64,000 nt of DNA from Nocardioidaceae bacterium (GCA_030655315.1 JAURVT010000001.1:62001-126000), one strand, 5' to 3'; counted from the first letter of the stretch, positions 7,825 to 16,584 are shown. A program made the numbers and translations. Notes: generated by a model from the sequence alone, not told the origin.

Positions 7825-10665
7825 ATGCGGACCTTGCCCTGGATCAGCGTGCGCCTGCTCAGCGGAGCGCTGTGCGTGGCGGTCGCCGGGGCGGTCGCCT
7901 CGCCGGCACCGGGCTCGACGCCCGACGTCGCGGCCGGCACGACCCCGTCGGCCGCCCCGGGAGGGACGACCGACGACGCCGGCCTCGGCAACGGCCTCGG
8001 CCGCCTGGTCGCCGGCAGCAAGGCCCGTCGCGGTCCCTCGGGCCTGCGCCTGGACCAGGGGCAGCTCGCCATCCGCGACGACGCGGGTCGCGTGCTCGTC
8101 CACGTGACGCCGCGCGACGACGTCGACCGGGCGGCCTACCGCCGCGACGTCGAGGGGCTCGGCCTGGTGGTCCAGGCCACCGACGACGAGGCCGGCACCC
8201 TCGAGGGCTTCCTGCCGCTCGCGCAGGTCCGCGACGTCGCCGCCCTCGCCGACACGGGCACCGTCGCGCAGGCGCTGCGCCCGCAGGTACGTGCCGGCTC
8301 GGAATCCGCCCGCGGCGCGGCCACGTCGCAGGGCGTCGCCGCCCAGCGGATCGACCGCGTGCAGGCCCGCGGCGTCGACGGGCGCGGCATCACCGTGGGG
8401 GCGCTCTCGGACTCCTACGACCTCGCCACGAACACGGTCACCGGCGAGCCGCTGACCGTCCGCGCGGCGGACGACGTCGCGAGCGGCGACCTGCCGGGGC
8501 CGGGCAACCCGCGCAACGACCGTCCCGTCGTGGTGCTCGACGACACCGCCTCCGGCCTCGACGAGGGCCGCGCGATGCTGCAGATCGTCCACGACGTCGC
8601 GCCCGCGGCCCGGCTGTGCTTCGCCACCGCGAGCAACGGCCTGGTCTCGTTCGCCGACAACGTCCGCGCGCTCGCCGACCGCGACGGGCCCTGCGCGGCC
8701 GACGTCGTCACCGACGACATCATCTACCTCGACGAGCCGATGTTCTCCGACTCGGTCCTGAGCGACGCGATCGACGACGTCGCCGCGGCCGGCACCGACT
8801 ACTTCTCCGCCGCCGGCAACCAGGGCCTGCAGCAGGCGTGGCAGTCCCCCGTGCGGCTCCTGCCCGCCGACCGGGCGGTGCAGGGCACCAACCTCGACCT
8901 GTCCGACGTGCCCGCCGAGCTGTACAGCGGCGGCCTGCAGGACATGGACACCGGCCGCGGCACCGACGTCGCGCAGACGATCGCCCTCGGTGCCGAGGGT
9001 GGCGTGCTCGACGTGCAGTGGGACGACCCCGTCGACGCCGACGGCGCCGAGATCGGCGACCCGGTCCTCACGACGACCGGTGAGATCACCGCCGCCGACC
9101 CCGCCCCCACCACCACCTTCACCGCCACGCCCGACCAGGTCGGCTCGTCCGTCATCGTGGTCGCCGACGGCGTCCCCTCCGGCAGCACCGACCTGGTGCT
9201 GTCGATGACCGCGCCCGACGGCACCACCCTCGGCACGGTCGACACCGGCTCGTCGCCCGAGCGGCTGGCCGCCCGGCTCACCCAGGCGGGCGACTACACG
9301 ATCACCGTCGAGGGGTTCGACGGCGACACCGGCGACTACACGCTCGACGTCAGCCCGGTCGAGGCCCCGTCGACGGTGACCACCGACTTCAACCTGCTCC
9401 TCTTCACCCCCGACGGCCAGTACGCCGGCGCCGTGGCGGACGACAACCTGCTGAGCGGACGCCCGTCGGAGATCTCGCCGGTCGCGGGCCTGCCCGAGCT
9501 GCAGCTGGTGATCGCCCGCGCGGGCACCGGCCCCGTCGGCGCGACCACGCTGCGCCACGTGCTGTTCGGCGACGCCGTCCTGGCCGAGCACGTCGATCCG
9601 TTGGCACCGGCGACCTTCGGCCACTCGATGGCCGCCGGGTCGTCCGCCGTCGCGGCCTACGACGCGTTCCGCCCGCTGCTGCCCGAGCCGTTCACCTCCA
9701 CCGGCGGCGACCTCCCCGTGTACTTCGACTCCTCGGGCGAGCGCTACCGCCGTCCGCAGGTGCGCCGCACCCCGGTGGTCGCGTCGTCCGACGGCGGCAA
9801 CACCACGTTCTTCGGCTCCGACACCCCGCGCGACGCCGACACCCTGCCGAACTTCTTCGGCACCAGCGCGGCGGCCCCGCACGCGGCCGGCATCGCCGCG
9901 CTCGTCCTGCAGCGCGCGGGCGGGCCGCGGTCCCTGCGACCCAGCGCCCTGCGCCAGCGCCTGCAGCGCTCGACCTACACCCACGACCTCGACCCCACCC
10001 ACGCCGAGGGCAGCGCCGGAGGCCTGACCGTGACGGCCGACGGTGCCCAGGGCGGCGAGAACGAGCTCGACGCGGGATCGATGGACGATCCCCGCTTCTT
10101 CGGCGTCGAGTACACCGGACGCGTGCCGCTGCGGTCGATCACGTTCTTCGGCGAGACCGCGAGCCCGACCGCGCTGGGCACCCGCGTCCCGCCGCTGTCG
10201 GACGGCATCGTGTTCGACCCGCGTCCCTTCGACGGCGCCACGCCGTTCCGGGCCGACGGGTTCCCCTTCACGGTCGGGTCCACGGGTGGCGGCCTGCGCG
10301 CGTCCGACGTCTCGGCGTCCTTCTCCGTGCCCGGTGGCGGCCAGTCGGCCCCCGGCCAGTTCCGACGCATGACCGTCGACTTCGCGTCCGGCCTGCGGCG
10401 CGGCTCGTCGCTGCGGTTCGGCGTCGACCGCGACCTGGCGGTCTCGGGGCTCGGCACGTCCAGCGAGGGCAACGGCGCCGACGAGCTCGGTGGCGCGACC
10501 TTCTTCCCGCAGCGGATCACCAACCCCGTGGGCCTGGCCTTCACCGCCACCCGCACCGACGGCCGCACCGTGCGTGGGTTCCTGCGCAACCGGATCGGCA
10601 GCGGCTTCACGCCGGTCGACGGACACGGCCTCGTCGACGCCGAGCGGGCCGTGCTGGGGAGGTAG
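7825..10665 (+). CDS. Secreted S8-family (subtilisin-like) serine protease
   Basis: 946 residues with a Sec signal peptide (VRLLSGALCVAVAGAVASPAPG) and a pro-like region up to about residue 165. In the S8 domain, Asp196 lies in ITVGALSDSYD, Ser681 lies in FFGTSAAAPHAAGIAAL, and the oxyanion stretch is TDYFSAAGNQG. Where the canonical HGT motif is expected the sequence reads TASGLDEGRAMLQIVHDVAP, so Glu247 seems to replace the catalytic His, as in the S8/S53-intermediate subtilases. A PPC-like beta domain is inserted (about 430-510), and the last 200 residues are a beta-rich tail. It is a large extracellular enzyme, and a strong hairpin terminator follows. Confidence 0.82.
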   Translation: MRTLPWISVRLLSGALCVAVAGAVASPAPGSTPDVAAGTTPSAAPGGTTDDAGLGNGLGRLVAGSKARRGPSGLRLDQGQLAIRDDAGRVLVHVTPRDDVDRAAYRRDVEGLGLVVQATDDEAGTLEGFLPLAQVRDVAALADTGTVAQALRPQVRAGSESARGAATSQGVAAQRIDRVQARGVDGRGITVGALSDSYDLATNTVTGEPLTVRAADDVASGDLPGPGNPRNDRPVVVLDDTASGLDEGRAMLQIVHDVAPAARLCFATASNGLVSFADNVRALADRDGPCAADVVTDDIIYLDEPMFSDSVLSDAIDDVAAAGTDYFSAAGNQGLQQAWQSPVRLLPADRAVQGTNLDLSDVPAELYSGGLQDMDTGRGTDVAQTIALGAEGGVLDVQWDDPVDADGAEIGDPVLTTTGEITAADPAPTTTFTATPDQVGSSVIVVADGVPSGSTDLVLSMTAPDGTTLGTVDTGSSPERLAARLTQAGDYTITVEGFDGDTGDYTLDVSPVEAPSTVTTDFNLLLFTPDGQYAGAVADDNLLSGRPSEISPVAGLPELQLVIARAGTGPVGATTLRHVLFGDAVLAEHVDPLAPATFGHSMAAGSSAVAAYDAFRPLLPEPFTSTGGDLPVYFDSSGERYRRPQVRRTPVVASSDGGNTTFFGSDTPRDADTLPNFFGTSAAAPHAAGIAALVLQRAGGPRSLRPSALRQRLQRSTYTHDLDPTHAEGSAGGLTVTADGAQGGENELDAGSMDDPRFFGVEYTGRVPLRSITFFGETASPTALGTRVPPLSDGIVFDPRPFDGATPFRADGFPFTVGSTGGGLRASDVSASFSVPGGGQSAPGQFRRMTVDFASGLRRGSSLRFGVDRDLAVSGLGTSSEGNGADELGGATFFPQRITNPVGLAFTATRTDGRTVRGFLRNRIGSGFTPVDGHGLVDAERAVLGR

Positions 10666-10704
10666 CCCCGGTGCCGGCCCGCGACCGGTGATCGCCGGAC
10701 GCGA

Positions 10705-10739
10705 GACGACGCCCCCGCTGCAGCAGCGGGGGCGTCGTC
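10705..10739. terminator. Perfect 16-bp hairpin after the protease gene
   Basis: GACGACGCCCCCGCTG (10705-10720), a CAG loop, and its exact complement at 10724-10739. It lies 40 bp after the protease stop and just before the kinase promoter, so it should separate the two transcripts. No T-run follows, as is common in GC-rich actinobacteria. Confidence 0.75.
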
Positions 10740-10758
10740 ACGTCCGGGGGAGGTGCGG

Positions 10759-10764
10759 TAGACA
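10759..10764 (+). promoter_or_regulatory. -10 box (TAGACA) ahead of the kinase start
   Basis: TAGACA, 6 nt, then GTG. This has the same geometry as the other [16 protein letters not shown] in the window, although the sixth base is A rather than T. Confidence 0.35.
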
Positions 10765-10770
10765 GTCGCC

Positions 10771-11448
10771 GTGGACGACACGACCTTCGACGACCTCGTC
10801 GCGCGCGCCCGTGGCCTCGCGACCGCAGACCGACGGGCCGTGCTCGGCCTCACCGGCAGCCCCGGCGCGGGCAAGACCACGCTCGCCGAGCGGCTCGTCG
10901 AGGCCCTCGCCGCAGACCCGCCCGACGGCGTCGAGGGAGCGGACTGGGTCGCGCACGTCCCCATGGACGGCTTCCACCTCGCCGACGTGCAGCTGACGCG
11001 GCTGGGCAACCTGGACCGCAAGGGCGCTCCGGACACCTTCGACGCCCGCGGGTACGCCGCCCTCCTGCGCCGCCTCGTCGACGACACCGACCAGGACGTC
11101 TACGCGCCGGGCTTCGAGCGGGTGCTCGAGCAACCGCTGGCCGGCGCGATCCGCGTGCCCGCGCACGCCCGGCTGGTCGTGAGCGAGGGCAACTACCTGC
11201 TGCTCGACGACGAGGCCTGGCACCCGGTGCGCGACGCGATGACCGAGGTCTGGTTCTGCGACACCGCAGAGGACCGTCGCCTCGCCCAGCTCGTGGCCCG
11301 CCATGCCGAGTTCGGCAAGTCCACCGACGAGGCCCGCCACTGGTCCTTCGGCCCCGACCAGCACAACGCCGACCTCGTCGGTCCCACCCGCGTCCGTGCC
11401 GACCTCGTCGTCCCCGACCACCTCCTCCGGTCGGTGCCACCGGTGTGA
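10771..11448 (+). CDS. Nucleoside/nucleotide kinase family protein (uridine kinase/PRK superfamily)
   Basis: A 225-residue P-loop kinase. The Walker A motif is GLTGSPGAGKTTLAERL, followed by VPMDGFHLADVQLTRLGNLDRKGAPDTFDARGYAALLRRL, which resembles the pantothenate/uridine kinase substrate loop. Then come VYAPGFERVLEQP, the Walker B-like LVVSEGNYLLLDDEAW and a lid helix RRLAQLVARHAEFGKS. This group (FrcK/YggC-like) is predicted to phosphorylate a sugar or nucleoside, but the true substrate is unknown. The GTG start is probably leaderless. The gene is isolated from its neighbours. Confidence 0.85.
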   Translation: MDDTTFDDLVARARGLATADRRAVLGLTGSPGAGKTTLAERLVEALAADPPDGVEGADWVAHVPMDGFHLADVQLTRLGNLDRKGAPDTFDARGYAALLRRLVDDTDQDVYAPGFERVLEQPLAGAIRVPAHARLVVSEGNYLLLDDEAWHPVRDAMTEVWFCDTAEDRRLAQLVARHAEFGKSTDEARHWSFGPDQHNADLVGPTRVRADLVVPDHLLRSVPPV

Positions 11449-11556
11449 GGAATCGGCGTACGACCAGCCCACGCGGTCATCCGCCGGTTCTTCGGGCGGC
11501 CACGACCCGGGGTCGGCCGTCCGAGACCCCGGCTCCCGATCCGCAGCCCCGATCCC

Positions 11557-12696
11557 TCACCCACCCATCAGACCCGCGATGACCGCCACCTGGCGGGGGA
11601 CGGACGGGACGTCCAGGTGCTCGTGCCGCGCGTGGGCCCCGTCGCCGACGGCGCCGAGGCCGTCGAGCACCCCGCCGCCGAGCGCGGAGACGAAGTTCGC
11701 GTCGCTCGCCCCGCCGACGCCGACGTCCTGCAGGGGGTGCCCGAGGTCGTCGGCGATCGCGCGGGCGCGGTCGAGCAGCGCCGCGGACGCGTCGTTGAGG
11801 GTCATCGGCGGTCGGTTCCACCCGCCGCTCCAGGTGAGCGTGACGCGGTCGTCGGCGGGACGGATGCGGGCGAACGCGTCGTCGAGCCGCGCGGTCTCGG
11901 CCGGGTCGGCGATGCGCACGTCGACGCCGATCGAGGCCCGTTGCGCCACGACGTTGCGGCCGCTGCCGCCCTCGACGAGGCCGACGTTGACCGTGGTGCC
12001 GGCGGCGGGGTCGGCCAGCGCGACGAGCTCGGTGACCACCGCGGCCAGCGCGTGCACCGCGCTCGCCCCCTTCTCGGGCTCGAGGCCGGCGTGCGCCGAC
12101 ACGCCGTCGGCCCGCACGTCGAAGAGGCCGACGCCTTTGCGGCGCGTCTTGACCCGTCCGCCCGAGCTGGGCTCGAGGACGAGGGTCCAGCGCGCGTCCG
12201 CCGCGGCCGCCTCGATGTGCGGCCGCGAGGCCAGGCTCCCGGTCTCCTCGTCGCCGTTGAGCACGAAGCGGACGCGGGGCGTCGCCAGCCCGGCCGCGCG
12301 GCGGGCCGCGAGCGCCCAGACGCCGAACACGAGTCCGGCCTTCATGTCGAAGACACCGGGCCCCTCGAGGCGGTCGCCGGTGCGCGTCACCGGCCACCCC
12401 GCGAGCGTCCCGTGCGGCCACACCGTGTCGTAGTGGCACAGCACGAGCACCGGCGGGCCGTCGCCGCCGTCGGTGGCCCCGTGCTCCAGCACGAGCACGT
12501 CGCCGCGCTCGCCGCCGTCGTGCAGCACGCGGCGGTCGGGCGCACCGAGGTGCCGCTCGAACAGGGCCTCGATGGCGACGACGGCGGCCCGCAGGTCGTC
12601 GAGGTCGCTGCTGCCCGACTCCACCCGGGCCAGGTCGGCGACGTCCTCCACGACGGCCTCGAGGTGGTCGGCGACCCACCGCTCCAGCGCCCTCAT
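11557..12696 (-). CDS. M20-family metallopeptidase (carboxypeptidase/aminoacylase type)
   Basis: 379 residues. The di-zinc catalytic domain shows VLVLCHYDTVWPHGT (His and the adjacent Asp), GPGVFDMKAGLVFGVWAL (bridging Asp) and VRFVLNGDEETGS (catalytic Glu pair). The dimerisation domain begins at KGVGLFDVRADGVSAHAG, and the final zinc ligand is His in DGAHARHEHLDV. The ATG overlaps the stop of the AbgT transporter gene (ATGA), so transporter and peptidase are made together. By analogy with AbgA/AbgB-AbgT this suggests uptake and hydrolysis of an N-acyl amino acid or aminobenzoyl-glutamate-like compound. The exact substrate is not determined. Confidence 0.88.
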   Translation of the reverse strand: MRALERWVADHLEAVVEDVADLARVESGSSDLDDLRAAVVAIEALFERHLGAPDRRVLHDGGERGDVLVLEHGATDGGDGPPVLVLCHYDTVWPHGTLAGWPVTRTGDRLEGPGVFDMKAGLVFGVWALAARRAAGLATPRVRFVLNGDEETGSLASRPHIEAAAADARWTLVLEPSSGGRVKTRRKGVGLFDVRADGVSAHAGLEPEKGASAVHALAAVVTELVALADPAAGTTVNVGLVEGGSGRNVVAQRASIGVDVRIADPAETARLDDAFARIRPADDRVTLTWSGGWNRPPMTLNDASAALLDRARAIADDLGHPLQDVGVGGASDANFVSALGGGVLDGLGAVGDGAHARHEHLDVPSVPRQVAVIAGLMGG

Positions 12697-14252
12697 CGGA
12701 CCGGCGCCCCGGGGCCGAGGGGGATGCCGAGCAGGTACCAGACCGCGAAGAACGTGCACCACACGACCAGCATCACGAGCACGACCGGCACCGTGAACGA
12801 CAGCAGGGTGCCGATGCCCGCGTCCTTGCGGTAGCGCTGGACGTAGCCGAGGGCGAGGACGAAGTACGGGCTCATCGGGGTGATCGCGTTCGTGCACGAG
12901 TCGGCGATCCGGTACACGGCCTGCGTGGTCTGGGGTGGGATGTCGACGTACATGAGCATCGGGACGACCACCGGCGCGACGAGGGCCCACTGCGCCGAGC
13001 CGCTGGTGACGACGAGGTTGATCAGCGTGACCATGACGACCACGCCCAGCAGCACCAGGAGCGGATGGGCGTCCAGCCGCTGCAGGACCTCCGAGCCGTT
13101 GACGGCGAGCACCGTGCTGATGCCGGTCCACTTGAAGTACGCGAGGAACTGCGAGATCGCGAAGAACAGGACGAGGATCGGCGCGAGCTGGCGCACGCCC
13201 TCGGCCATCATCTCGGGCACCTCGCGCGGGCCGGCCACCGTGCCGGCGGTGCGTCCGTAGACGTACCCGAGCAGGGTGAACAGGACGCCCAGCACGTAGG
13301 CGATGGAGGCGACCAGCGTTGATTCCACGAGCGAGCCGCCCTCGCCGCGCAGCGGGGACGACGTCGGCACCATCGCCGCCACGACGAGCAGGACGAAGAC
13401 GAGCAGGGCGATGCCGGCGTTGCGCAGGCCCCTCGACTCCTGCGGGGCGAGGCGCAGCGACTCGGCGTCGCCCGTCTCGGCGTCCGCGTCGGCCTCGAGG
13501 TCGGGGCGCCGAGACAGCACCTTCTCGACGAACAGCGTGATCGTCAGCGCCAGCACCACCGACGAGCCGAGCCCGAAGAAGTAGTTGTCGACGGCCGTCA
13601 CCGTGATGCCGGCGTCGACGGTCTGCGCCGCGGCGGTGGTGAGTCCCGACAGGAGCACGTCCGTGGTGGTGAGCAGCGGGCTCGCGTCGTACCCGGCCGA
13701 GACCGACACGAACGCGACGACGACGCCGAGCACCGGGCTCTTGCCGACCGCGCGGAACACCAGGGCGCCCAGCGGCACCAGCACGATGAAGGCCGAGTCG
13801 CCCGCCACGTGCGCGACCATCGCCGTGAACGACAGCGCGAACGTCACCAGCGAGGCCGGCACGCGCGCGACGCTCGCGCGCATCACCGCCTCGAGCAGGC
13901 CGCTGCGCTCGGCCACCGCGACCCCGAGCAGCACGACGATGATGGTGGCCAGCGGCGGGAAGGTCGCGAAGTTGGTGAGCGCGTCGCCCAGCACGACCTG
14001 CACGCCGGCGGCCGACAGCAGGTTCTGGACGGCGACGGTGTCGCCGGTCGAGGGGTCCACCGCGGACACGTCGAGGGAGCTGAGCAGCCAGCTCAGCAGG
14101 GCCAGCACGCCCGAGAGGATCCAGAAGAGCCAGAACGGGTGCGGCAGCTTGTTGCCGACCACCTCGATCCGGCCCAGCACACCGAACAGCCGCTGCATCC
14201 CCCGTGACAGCCCCGGGTCGGAGGGGGAGGGCTCGGTCTCGCGTGCGCTCAT
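12693..14252 (-). CDS. abgT: AbgT-family transporter
   Basis: A 519-residue integral membrane protein with about 11-13 helices. The family landmarks NKLPHPFWLFWILSGVLALLS near the N-terminus, a PLATIIVVLLGVAVAERSGLLE helix, VTSGSAQWALVAPVVVPMLM and ADSCTNAITPMSPYFVLALGY are all present. AbgT proteins import p-aminobenzoyl-glutamate, and some export sulfonamides. The downstream M20 peptidase overlaps by ATGA, favouring import coupled to hydrolysis. The ATG follows a TAGGTT -10 box by 6 nt, so the transcript is probably leaderless. Confidence 0.9.
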   Translation of the reverse strand: MSARETEPSPSDPGLSRGMQRLFGVLGRIEVVGNKLPHPFWLFWILSGVLALLSWLLSSLDVSAVDPSTGDTVAVQNLLSAAGVQVVLGDALTNFATFPPLATIIVVLLGVAVAERSGLLEAVMRASVARVPASLVTFALSFTAMVAHVAGDSAFIVLVPLGALVFRAVGKSPVLGVVVAFVSVSAGYDASPLLTTTDVLLSGLTTAAAQTVDAGITVTAVDNYFFGLGSSVVLALTITLFVEKVLSRRPDLEADADAETGDAESLRLAPQESRGLRNAGIALLVFVLLVVAAMVPTSSPLRGEGGSLVESTLVASIAYVLGVLFTLLGYVYGRTAGTVAGPREVPEMMAEGVRQLAPILVLFFAISQFLAYFKWTGISTVLAVNGSEVLQRLDAHPLLVLLGVVVMVTLINLVVTSGSAQWALVAPVVVPMLMYVDIPPQTTQAVYRIADSCTNAITPMSPYFVLALGYVQRYRKDAGIGTLLSFTVPVVLVMLVVWCTFFAVWYLLGIPLGPGAPVR

Positions 14253-14258
14253 CGGGAC

Positions 14259-14264
14259 AACCTA
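14259..14264 (-). promoter_or_regulatory. -10 box (TAGGTT) of the leaderless abgT promoter
   Basis: TAGGTT, 6 nt, then the abgT ATG on the minus strand. The region is shared with the divergent dinB gene. Confidence 0.5.
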
Positions 14265-14328
14265 GGACAAGTGGGGTGCGGGAGGTCGTCCGCACGTGGG
14301 TGTCGGACCCCCGTGCGAACCTGGGGTG

Positions 14329-15570
14329 GTGTCCACCGAGGGGACGATCCTCCATGCCGACCTCGACGCGTTCTACGCCTCGGTCGAGCAGCGCGACGAC
14401 CCCGCGCTGCGGGGGCGGCCGGTGGCCGTGGGCGGCGGCGTCGTCCTCGCGTGCAGCTACGAGGCCAAGGCGCGCGGGGTGCGCACCGCGATGCACGGAC
14501 GGCGGGCGCTGCAGATGTGCCCCGACCTGGTCTCGGTGCCGCCGCGGATGGCCGCCTACTCGCAGGCGAGCCGTGACGTCTTCGCGGTCTTCCACGACAC
14601 CACGCCGCTCGTCGAGGGCATCTCGATCGACGAGGCCTTCCTCGACGTCGGCGGCCTGCGGCGCATCCGCGGCGCCCCGTCCACCATCGCGGCCCGGCTG
14701 CGCGCCGACGTGCTCGAGCGCGTGGGCCTGCGCATCACCGTCGGCGTCGCGCGCACCAAGTTCCTGGCCAAGGTGGCCAGCGGCGTCGCCAAGCCCGACG
14801 GGCTGCTCGTCGTCCCCACCGACGCCGAGCTCGCGTTCCTGCACCCGCTGCCCGTCGAGCGGCTGTGGGGCGTCGGCCCGGTGACGGCGGGCAAGCTGCA
14901 CGAGCGGCGGGTGACCACCGTCGGCGAGGTGGCCGCGATGGGGGAGCGGGCCCTGGTGTCGCTGCTCGGCCAGGGCGCGGGGCGTCACCTGTTCGCGATC
15001 TCGCAGGGCCGCGACGCCCGACCGGTGCAGACCGGCAAGCGACGCGGCTCGGTCGGCGCGCAGCACGCTCTCGGCCGGGGCGACCACACGGCCGACGACG
15101 TCGACGCCGTCCTCGCCCGCCTGGTCGACCGCGTCTGCCGACGGCTGCGCGCGGCCGACCGGCAGGGCCGCACCGTCACGCTCCGGCTGCGCTTCGGCGA
15201 CTACACGCGCGCCACCCGGTCGCACACCCTGTCCGGGCCCACGTCGCAGACCCGGCCCGTGCTCGACACCGCGCGTGCCCTGCTCGCCGCGGCCACGCCC
15301 CTGATCATGGACGACGGCATCACCCTCGTCGGGGTGGCCGTGGGCAACCTCGACGACGGCGCCACCCAGCCCGAGCTGCCGTTCGACGGCAGCGACGGCA
15401 CCGAGCTCGACTCCGCCGTCGACGCCATCCGCGACCGCTTCGGCTCCGCGTCCCTCACCCGGGCCGTCCAGCTCGGTCGCGACCAGGGCACGTCGGTGCC
15501 CGTGCTCCCCGAGGTGCAGGACATCGACGACATCGAGGACATCGACGTCGAGGACGTCCACATCGCCTGA
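14329..15570 (+). CDS. dinB: DNA polymerase IV (Y-family translesion polymerase)
   Basis: 413 residues from GTG 14329 (an adjacent in-frame GTG lies at 14326). The palm motifs are TILHADLDAFYASVEQRDDPALRG with the first catalytic Asp, and VEGISIDEAFLDVGGL with the SIDE catalytic pair. Then come VGVARTKFLAKVASGVAKPDG, the thumb HhH ERLWGVGPVTAGKLHERRV and a little-finger domain. QPELPF near residue 346 is a probable beta-clamp-binding motif. An unusual acidic tail (DIDDIEDIDVEDV) ends the protein. It performs error-prone bypass synthesis. No clear LexA box is visible upstream. Confidence 0.93.
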   Translation: MSTEGTILHADLDAFYASVEQRDDPALRGRPVAVGGGVVLACSYEAKARGVRTAMHGRRALQMCPDLVSVPPRMAAYSQASRDVFAVFHDTTPLVEGISIDEAFLDVGGLRRIRGAPSTIAARLRADVLERVGLRITVGVARTKFLAKVASGVAKPDGLLVVPTDAELAFLHPLPVERLWGVGPVTAGKLHERRVTTVGEVAAMGERALVSLLGQGAGRHLFAISQGRDARPVQTGKRRGSVGAQHALGRGDHTADDVDAVLARLVDRVCRRLRAADRQGRTVTLRLRFGDYTRATRSHTLSGPTSQTRPVLDTARALLAAATPLIMDDGITLVGVAVGNLDDGATQPELPFDGSDGTELDSAVDAIRDRFGSASLTRAVQLGRDQGTSVPVLPEVQDIDDIEDIDVEDVHIA

Positions 15571-15635
15571 GCGCGGCCGGCCGGACGGGCCCGCGCCAAG
15601 CGGAGCGTTATCCAGACACCCCGGCACCCGCGGGC

Positions 15636-15641
15636 TAGCCT
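15636..15641 (+). promoter_or_regulatory. Probable -10 box (TAGCCT) of the small-protein gene
   Basis: TAGCCT lies about 55 nt upstream of the 46-residue ORF. A short GGGCT/AGCCC stem could form in the resulting 5' leader. Confidence 0.35.
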
Positions 15642-15696
15642 GGCCTCACCCAACCGGGCTCGGGACCAGCCCTTTTCATGCGTGAGGATCGAGGCG

Positions 15697-15837
15697 ATGA
15701 TCGAACCCCTCGACGACCGCCTGCGTGACCAGGACGCCCTCGACGAGATCGAGATGACCAGCAACCTGATGATCGCCGCGTCGGAGTCCCAGGCGCTGTC
15801 CCAGGCGGAGATCGACGAGATCCTCGGCCTCGGCTGA
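15697..15837 (+). CDS. Small conserved-looking acidic protein (46 residues)
   Basis: ATG 15697 to TGA 15837. It begins MIEPLDDRLRDQDALDEIEM and ends AEIDEILGLG, with an EMTSNLMIAASESQALSQ centre. It is strongly acidic and predicted to be two short helices. The purine-rich leader GAGGATCGAGGCG provides a weak ribosome-binding site. From memory, the pattern of EIEMTxxLMIAA...LSxxEID.ILG recurs in small actinobacterial proteins annotated as hypothetical, and I know of no function. It stands alone between dinB and DUF47-pit. Confidence 0.6.
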   Translation: MIEPLDDRLRDQDALDEIEMTSNLMIAASESQALSQAEIDEILGLG

Positions 15838-15871
15838 CTCCGCCCGGCCGTCCGATGACGGCACGGCGAAC

Positions 15872-15897
15872 GGCACGTGAACGCGCGGTGCACGCCC
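15872..15897. promoter_or_regulatory. Candidate PHO box upstream of DUF47-pit
   Basis: Read on the reverse strand, GTTCACGTGCC is preceded at exactly 11-nt spacing by GTGCACCGCGC, a degenerate pair of the GTTCACC direct repeats bound by actinobacterial PhoP. It ends just before the -35 position of the TAGCAT -10 box at 15924, which is where an activator would bind. Confidence 0.45.
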
Positions 15898-15923
15898 GCG
15901 CGTCGATCGGCGTGGTCACCCCC

Positions 15924-15929
15924 TAGCAT
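15924..15929 (+). promoter_or_regulatory. -10 box (TAGCAT) of DUF47-pit
   Basis: TAGCAT lies 37 nt before the DUF47 start. A 6-bp hairpin (ATGGGC-GAG-GCCCAT, 15928-15942) lies at the expected transcript start. Confidence 0.4.
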
Positions 15930-15965
15930 GGGCGAGGCCCATCCCCGCCGATGAGGAGAATTCGC

Positions 15966-16583
15966 GTGCGGTTCAGTCTCCGACCCACCGAGACGACGTT
16001 CTACGACCTGTTCGCGGAGTCCGCCGCGCACCTCGTCGAGGGTGCGGCTCTGCTCGCCTCCATGCTGGACGCGTCAGCCGACCGCCCGAGCATCGCCGAG
16101 CGCATGCGCGAGGCCGAGCACGAGGCCGACGAGACGACGCACGCGATCGTCCGGCGGGTGAACTCGACCTTCGTCACCCCGTTCGACCGCGAGGACATCT
16201 ACCGCCTCGCGAGCAACCTCGACGACGTCATGGACTTCATGGAGGAGACCGTCGACCTGATCGGCCTCTACGAGATCGGCGAGCTGCCGTCGGAGTTCGC
16301 GTCGCAGGTCGAGGTGCTCCAGCGGGCCTGCGAGGTGACCGCCGACGCGATGCCGCGCCTGCGCACCATGAAGGACCTCGAGGAGTACTGGATCGAGATC
16401 AACCGGCTGGAGAACCAGGGCGACCGCAGCTACCGCCGGATCGTCGCCTCGCTGTTCAGCGGCAAGTACAAGACGCTCGAGGTGATGAAGCTCAAGGACG
16501 TCGTCGACTCGCTCGAGCACGCGATCGACGCCCTGGAGTCGGTGGCCAACACCGTGGAGCAGATCGCGGTCAAGGAGTCCTAG
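15966..16583 (+). CDS. DUF47 (PhoU-like) Pit accessory protein
   Basis: 205 residues, starting at GTG 15966 with AGGAG seven bases upstream; the ATG 15 nt earlier has no room for that signal. It is an all-helical PhoU-related protein with two pseudo-repeats carrying the metal-binding signature E(A/G)xxD: MREAEHEADETTHAIVRRV and INRLENQGDRSYRRIVASLF. DUF47 proteins are encoded directly before pit genes and are thought to regulate low-affinity phosphate uptake. The pit GTG start follows the stop by one base, so the two are co-transcribed. Confidence 0.9.
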   Translation: MRFSLRPTETTFYDLFAESAAHLVEGAALLASMLDASADRPSIAERMREAEHEADETTHAIVRRVNSTFVTPFDREDIYRLASNLDDVMDFMEETVDLIGLYEIGELPSEFASQVEVLQRACEVTADAMPRLRTMKDLEEYWIEINRLENQGDRSYRRIVASLFSGKYKTLEVMKLKDVVDSLEHAIDALESVANTVEQIAVKES

Positions 16584-16584
16584 G

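Noticed and set aside
7681-10626. Long minus-strand open frame opposite the S8 protease
   Set aside because: GC-rich antisense shadow with low-complexity Gly/Val/Arg composition. Only the 180-codon end (7138-7680) was kept as a gene.
14310-14335. LexA box upstream of dinB
   Set aside because: Only a CGAAC half is present; the opposite half (GGTGG) does not match GTTCG.
11557-15627. A continuous 1356-codon minus-strand frame
   Set aside because: Only its last 379 codons (the M20 peptidase, 11557-12696) look like protein. The rest runs antisense to dinB and out of frame through abgT and is Arg/Gly-rich.
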